DNA of 16,936 bases, taken from JAJFFW01 sp039187035. GTDB lineage: Bacteria > Pseudomonadota > Alphaproteobacteria > Caulobacterales > Parvularculaceae. The first letter of the stretch is position 1. The number at the start of each line of letters is the position of its first letter. The notes below the pieces were generated by a model. That model was given only the letters and a program-made list of their open reading frames with translations. It did no database searches and was not told the DNA's origin. Of this stretch, positions 13,499-16,936 are shown in pieces. Position numbers and translations under genes: made by a program. The stretch lies in the NCBI GenBank assembly GCA_039187035.1, contig JBCCZS010000049.1:1-16936 (forward strand). The letters are read 5' to 3'.

Positions 13499-14164
13499 AT
13501 GGCGGCGCGTCCGAGCCTTGCGGTCGATCACCTGCTCGTCGCGTGCGACGACGTCGCTAAGACGCAACAGGCTTTCTCCAACCGATTCGGCGCCGCCTTC
13601 GCGGACGGCGGCGCGCACCCCGGCCAGGGAACGCGAAACGCTTTGGGCGCGATCGGCGACGGGGTTTATCTGGAACTTCTCGGGCCCGACCCGTCTCAGT
13701 CCGTGCGTGCGGATTGGCTCGCCGGCGCGCAGGACGGCGCGGTGTTTCATTGGGCCGCCCGGTGCGACGATCTCGGCGCGGTCGCCGACGTCCTCGCGGC
13801 GCAAGGTCTCGCCCACTCCGGAATTATCGACGGAGCCCGCACTGCGGCCGACGGGGCTCGCCTCACCTGGAAGTTGCTGTTCCCTGCGCCGTCGGCCTTC
13901 GGGGCCGTGATGCCGTTCTTTATCGATTGGCTTGATACGGACCATCCGTCCCTTTCGGCGCCCGATGTCGGCGTTTTGAAAGACTGGATGCTCAAGACGC
14001 CCGAAGCGCCGGCGCTGAACGCGTTGTTCAACGCCTTTGAGACGGCGTTGGCCGCGCAACAAAGCGCGCGCGCGTCCTTGCAGGCCGTCGTCGCCGCGCC
14101 CTCTGGGGAGGTCGTTCTGCACGCGGCGGATCCGGTCGGTCGCGGGGTCTCGCCGTTCGCGTAA
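13499..14164 (+). CDS. Glyoxalase-like (VOC fold) domain protein
   Basis: A 221-residue protein. LAVDHLLVACDDV opens the first VOC beta-alpha module. GGAHPGQGTRNALGAIGDG and YLELLGPDP match the conserved blocks of the Glyoxalase_3 type (PF13468). H11, H40 and E59 are possible metal ligands. The ATG lies 5 bases after the PepSY stop with a weak GGAA site, so it is cotranscribed with the iron-reductase-like trio. Longer in-frame starts upstream only read the PepSY gene out of frame. Enzymes of this fold include dioxygenases, isomerases and resistance proteins, and neither reaction nor substrate can be named. Its link with the PepSY operon is not one I recognise. Confidence 0.87.
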   Translation: MAARPSLAVDHLLVACDDVAKTQQAFSNRFGAAFADGGAHPGQGTRNALGAIGDGVYLELLGPDPSQSVRADWLAGAQDGAVFHWAARCDDLGAVADVLAAQGLAHSGIIDGARTAADGARLTWKLLFPAPSAFGAVMPFFIDWLDTDHPSLSAPDVGVLKDWMLKTPEAPALNALFNAFETALAAQQSARASLQAVVAAPSGEVVLHAADPVGRGVSPFA

Positions 14165-14233
14165 CGCCCGCCGGCCGATGATTGACGCGCGTCGACGGGC
14201 GTGCGCACCTGTCGTCCCGTAACGACCGGGGGC

Positions 14234-14237
14234 GGAG
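14234..14237 (+). promoter_or_regulatory. Ribosome binding site deciding the DUF819 start
   Basis: GGAG lies 4 bases before the ATG at 14242. It supports that start over a TTG at 14182, which would add 20 polar residues with no family match. The spacing is short but usable. The 77-base gap 14165-14241 holds a TTGACG hexamer at 14182 without a matching -10 box, so a promoter there is not established. Confidence 0.5.
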
Positions 14238-14241
14238 CGCG

Positions 14242-15369
14242 ATGATCGATCCGAACAATACTTTCGCGATGATCGCCGCGGTCGCCGGCGTCATCGCGCT
14301 CGGTTTCCTCAGTGAACGAACGGCGATCGGCCGGCGATTGTCGGGCGCCGTCGTCGTCCTGATCCTCGCGGCGGCCCTGGCCAATCTCAACGTCCTGCCT
14401 GCTTCGTCGCCGGCGTACGGGGTCATCTGGACGGTCGGCGTGCCGCTGGCGGTCGCGCTTTATCTTTTGAAGGCGGACCTGTTCGGCATCGTGCGCGAAG
14501 GGGGCGCGACCGTCGTCGCGTTCGTCGCCGGCGCCGTCGGCGTCGTCGCGGGCGCGTTGATCGGCGCGCTTATCTTTGACTTGGGGGCGCAGGAAGCGGC
14601 GCTCGCGGCGGTCTTTAGCGCGACGTATTCGGGCGGGTCGCTGAACTTTGCGGCGGTCGCCGAGGCCGTGTCTTTTCGCGACGAGTCGCTGCTCGCCGCG
14701 GCCGTCGCCGTCGACAATGTGATGGGGATCGGGTTCTTCGCGCTGCTCAGCGTCGTCGGCGGCGCGGCGGCCTTTCGCGCGTTCCTTCCTTATCGGGCCG
14801 AAGCGCTGTCGGCGGCCGGTCCGGCGGCCCCGACCCCTGGCGGCGCCGGGGCGATCGACGGGGCGCCGGTGATCGCCCTTTGCCTGGCCGCCGCCATCTG
14901 CGCCCTCGGCGGCGCGGCGGCGGACCTTGCGGGTCTCGGTTCCTACAAGATCTTGTTCATCACCCTGATCGCCGTCGCCGCGGCCACGGTCGGCGCGCCG
15001 CTGATGCGCCGCCTTGAGGGGGCCGAAGCCCTCGCTGCGGTGCTGATGTACGCTTTTTTCGTCGTCCTCGGGGCCGGCGCCGACCTCGGCGCCATGTTGG
15101 CCGCCCCGCCTGCAATGATCCCCTTCGTTCTCTTGATTTTCGCTTGCCATATCGCGGCGACGTTGGTCGCGGCGCGGATCTTCAAGTTGAATTACGGAGA
15201 GGTTGTCGTTGCGTCCGGCGCGTGCATCGGCGGCCCGCCGATCGCGATCGCTTACGCGGTTCTCTTCGGTTGGCGGGCCTTGGCGGGGCCGGCCGTCGGC
15301 GTCGGCGTCCTCGGTTACGCGCTCGGCAATTTCATCGGCGTCGCGGTGTTCAGCATTCTGACGGGGTAA
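14242..15369 (+). CDS. DUF819 (YjcL-like) family membrane permease
   Basis: A 375-residue protein with about ten hydrophobic helices. The signature blocks of DUF819 (PF05684) are clear: ATYSGGSLNFAAVAEAV (127-143), AVAVDNVMGIGFF (154-166), ASGACIGGPPIAIAYAV (324-340) and GYALGNFIG (358-366). The two Gly-rich blocks fall in the two halves of the protein, as in inverted-repeat carriers. The family is a putative secondary transporter group whose genes often lie near peptidases or dipeptide epimerases; the substrate is not established here. It may be cotranscribed with the VOC gene (77-base gap). It converges on the DUF3100 operon with only 5 bases between stop codons, leaving no room for a terminator. 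Confidence 0.9.
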   Translation: MIDPNNTFAMIAAVAGVIALGFLSERTAIGRRLSGAVVVLILAAALANLNVLPASSPAYGVIWTVGVPLAVALYLLKADLFGIVREGGATVVAFVAGAVGVVAGALIGALIFDLGAQEAALAAVFSATYSGGSLNFAAVAEAVSFRDESLLAAAVAVDNVMGIGFFALLSVVGGAAAFRAFLPYRAEALSAAGPAAPTPGGAGAIDGAPVIALCLAAAICALGGAAADLAGLGSYKILFITLIAVAAATVGAPLMRRLEGAEALAAVLMYAFFVVLGAGADLGAMLAAPPAMIPFVLLIFACHIAATLVAARIFKLNYGEVVVASGACIGGPPIAIAYAVLFGWRALAGPAVGVGVLGYALGNFIGVAVFSILTG

Positions 15370-15374
15370 GCGCC

Positions 15375-15848
15375 TTAAACGCCCGCCGCGACGATCGCTA
15401 ATTGGGCGACCAGCGCGGATCCGATGAACGTTCCGAAAAATACAAAGACCGCGACGACCGCGATCGTGACGCCGTTGCGCCGAAAGCTGTCGACGTCGCC
15501 TTGGCGCAGCCCGAGGGCCGCGAACGCCAGAACGGGCGTAATCGTCGCGACGAAGTTGACCGCCTCAAGACGGTCGAGGACCCATGCGGCGCCCGGAACG
15601 CCGGGAAAGCCGGCGGCGACGGCGACCGCGGAAACCCACACGAGCGGCGGCAGCCGGTCGCCCGTCGCCCAGGTCAGCACAAAGCCGGCGACGACGATTG
15701 CGCCGAGGCAGCAAAGGCCCGCGATGACCGCCGGAATGTCGCCGACGCCCGCGGCGACATGCGACAGCAAGGTCAGCCCGAGAACGGCCCCGGTCGTCGA
15801 CAGGACGCGCAGGAGTTTGTCGATCGTCGTTTGCGCGGCGTCGGTCAT
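15375..15848 (-). CDS. Small five-helix membrane protein, partner of the DUF3100 protein
   Basis: A 157-residue, very hydrophobic protein with helices at about 13-33, 38-60, 66-86, 94-113 and 125-155. The final part, FRRNGVTIAVVAVFVFFGTF followed by IGSALVAQ, is the most conserved-looking stretch. I cannot name a family with confidence. The start codon overlaps the DUF3100 stop in an ATGA junction, so the two are translationally coupled and probably form a two-component permease. Alternatively it is the detached C-terminal half of a longer DUF3100-type protein. It ends 5 bases from the convergent DUF819 gene. Confidence 0.8.
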   Translation of the reverse strand: MTDAAQTTIDKLLRVLSTTGAVLGLTLLSHVAAGVGDIPAVIAGLCCLGAIVVAGFVLTWATGDRLPPLVWVSAVAVAAGFPGVPGAAWVLDRLEAVNFVATITPVLAFAALGLRQGDVDSFRRNGVTIAVVAVFVFFGTFIGSALVAQLAIVAAGV

Positions 15849-16630
15849 CGCCGTTCCTGAAAGCGTTTCAGTATGCGGAAGTATCGCTCAGCCAGAGGCA
15901 GCGTGACGAAAATCGTCACGAAAAGGCCCGTCAGGCCGGTCATGAGATTGCTGCTCGCTGCGAGCGCCACGAGTTCTTCCTCCCGGCCCGGATAAACCGC
16001 CGCAAGCGTCGTCGAGCACGCGCCCGTCATGCTTGCGCTGCCGGTTCCGCACGCCATGGCGAGCGCGCGCGGGTCGAAAACGCCCGCCCCCGCGATGAGG
16101 CTCGGCACGAAACTGAAGAAGATGACGCCGAACACCGTCCCGCATATGTAGACCGCCATCACGCCGGTCGCTTCGGGCGATCCGCCCCCGTACTTTCCGA
16201 AGATGAACGCGAGGCCCCCTTCTCGACCGATCGAGAACGTCGCGCCGATCGCCTCGCGCCCCATGCCGAAAGCGAGAACCGCCAACGGCATCGCGATCAA
16301 CATCGTGCCGAGATTGCCGAGTTCTTGAAGGACGAGCGCGGGACCCAAGGCGGCGACGTTCTGAAATTGCGGCCCGATATAAACCGACAAGAGCGCGATC
16401 AGCGGCATGACGGCGACGGATAAAGCTGACGCCGCGCGCTCGCCCGCCTCGGGCGGCAAGAGGCGTTTCATCGGCGCGACGACGTTCGGATTTAGAAGGA
16501 GGCCGACGGCGAACGCAAAAACGAGCGGCAACAACGTGATCGTCAAACCGCCGAACGAGACGCGCTGCGTGCCGATCAACGCGCCTGCCGCGACGGAAAC
16601 GCAAAGCGCGGCGCCGAGGCGGCCGATCAT
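15845..16630 (-). CDS. DUF3100 family membrane protein
   Basis: A 261-residue protein with about eight hydrophobic segments. The blocks GREAIGATFSIGREGGLAFI (124-143), FGKYGGGSPEATGVMAVYIC (144-163) and ALAMACGTGSASMTGA (189-204) match my recollection of DUF3100 (PF11299). The paired Gly/Ser-rich blocks resemble substrate sites of secondary carriers, and a permease role is likely but unproven. ATGA overlaps join it to the serine hydrolase gene upstream and to the small membrane protein downstream, so the three are made together. A transporter feeding a substrate to the hydrolase, or removing its product, is the natural reading. Confidence 0.85.
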   Translation of the reverse strand: MIGRLGAALCVSVAAGALIGTQRVSFGGLTITLLPLVFAFAVGLLLNPNVVAPMKRLLPPEAGERAASALSVAVMPLIALLSVYIGPQFQNVAALGPALVLQELGNLGTMLIAMPLAVLAFGMGREAIGATFSIGREGGLAFIFGKYGGGSPEATGVMAVYICGTVFGVIFFSFVPSLIAGAGVFDPRALAMACGTGSASMTGACSTTLAAVYPGREEELVALAASSNLMTGLTGLFVTIFVTLPLAERYFRILKRFQERR

Positions 16631-16936
16631 GAACGACCGCCCTTATAAGCGGCCGTCAACGTCGCCAGCGCCGAGGCGACCGGTTCGCGCCCGGCGTTCG
16701 CCTCCAATACGCCGCGTACGAACCCGATGCGCACGACGACGAGGTCCATTGAGGGGACGATGAAGCAATATTGTCCGCCGACGCCGAGCATGAAGTACGC
16801 GTCGCTCGGAAGCGGCCACCGATCCGCTTGCGGATAACGGTTGAGCCAAACTTGCCCGCCGTAAATAGAATCCGTCCAGCCGTCGGGCCCCGAACCCGTC
16901 CAGTATTTGCCCGACCAGCCGGGCGCCTGGGCGCGC
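16627..16936 (-). CDS. Serine hydrolase, beta-lactamase/CubicO family (C-terminal part, cut by window edge)
   Basis: Translation of the minus strand from the right edge gives about 102 in-frame residues ending in TGA. The stretch contains YGGQVWLNRYPQ, SDAYFMLGVGGQYCFIVPSM and DLVVVRIGF. This is the C-terminal third of a beta-lactamase-fold hydrolase, with GVGGQ in the place of the third active-site motif. It is too short to show SxxK or Y-x-N. The stop overlaps the DUF3100 start (ATGA), making it the upstream gene of that coupled operon. Its C-terminal pattern, with Cys, IVPS and the DLVVVRIG strand, resembles the end of the hydrolase at 8567-9979, so the two may be paralogues. Confidence 0.85.
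   Translation of the reverse strand, partial: RAQAPGWSGKYWTGSGPDGWTDSIYGGQVWLNRYPQADRWPLPSDAYFMLGVGGQYCFIVPSMDLVVVRIGFVRGVLEANAGREPVASALATLTAAYKGGRS

Noticed and set aside
14182..14187. TTGACG as the -35 box of a DUF819 promoter, and TTG as its start
   Set aside because: No -10 hexamer follows at proper spacing, and starting at this TTG would add 20 polar residues outside the family, while ATG 14242 has a GGAG site.
13747..15150. 467-codon minus-strand open frame
   Set aside because: Composition is Arg/Asp/Gly-rich with no hydrophobic core, and it lies across the VOC and DUF819 genes, which have clear family motifs.
15370..15374. Terminator between the convergent DUF819 and five-helix genes
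   Set aside because: Only 5 bases separate the stop codons and no hairpin with a T-run is visible around them.
1..16936. tRNA or rRNA genes, CRISPR arrays, insertion sequences, prophage or attachment sites
   Set aside because: None seen by eye on either strand: no transposase or integrase motifs, no regularly spaced repeats and no cloverleaf-like sequence. A covariance-model and repeat search would settle it.

Overview
This is high-GC, gene-dense bacterial chromosomal DNA. The TonB-dependent receptor with a DEIVVTG-type TonB box, the many CubicO-type serine hydrolases and the tandem ATGA/GTGA/TGATG junctions fit a Gram-negative alphaproteobacterium, probably of the Caulobacterales/Sphingomonadales/Parvularculales type. 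That placement is inference; the window has no rRNA, tRNA, CRISPR array or insertion sequence to anchor it. I count 16 protein genes, two of them cut by the window edges, and no gene-free stretch over 300 bases.

Layout. (A) 1-6323, plus strand: the C-terminal part of a beta-lactamase-fold serine hydrolase with a four-helix membrane tail, an AmpG/RhtX-like MFS permease, a TonB-dependent receptor (TBDR) and a DMT/EamA-like membrane protein. The receptor and MFS permease together look like an outer-to-inner-membrane import route, plausibly for a ferri-siderophore or another bulky ligand. (B) 6256-11261, minus strand: an operon reading SCP2 sterol-carrier protein, signal-less YncE-like beta-propeller, signal-less serine hydrolase, hybrid histidine kinase with two receiver domains. 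(C) 11381-14164, plus strand: a small DUF3325-like membrane protein, a small DUF3649-like membrane protein and a PepSY-TM protein, all joined by 4-base overlaps, then a glyoxalase-like VOC protein. The trio resembles ferrisiderophore-reductase gene sets of Gram-negative iron loci. (D) 14242-15369, plus strand: a DUF819 (YjcL-like) permease. (E) 15375-16936, minus strand: serine hydrolase (cut by the edge), DUF3100 membrane protein and a small five-helix membrane protein, all joined by ATGA overlaps.

Recurring themes. Three different beta-lactamase-fold serine hydrolases sit in three operons, two of them with permeases, which suggests uptake and hydrolysis of amide- or ester-linked compounds. 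A near-identical palindrome, TTGTATGCAA before the TBDR and TTGTATACAA between the divergent SCP2 and DUF3325-like operons, suggests that A, B and C answer to one regulator, possibly of the GntR type, which is not encoded here. The most likely undescribed unit is the SCP2-YncE-hydrolase-kinase operon (B). The serine hydrolase/DUF3100/small membrane protein operon (E) is the second.
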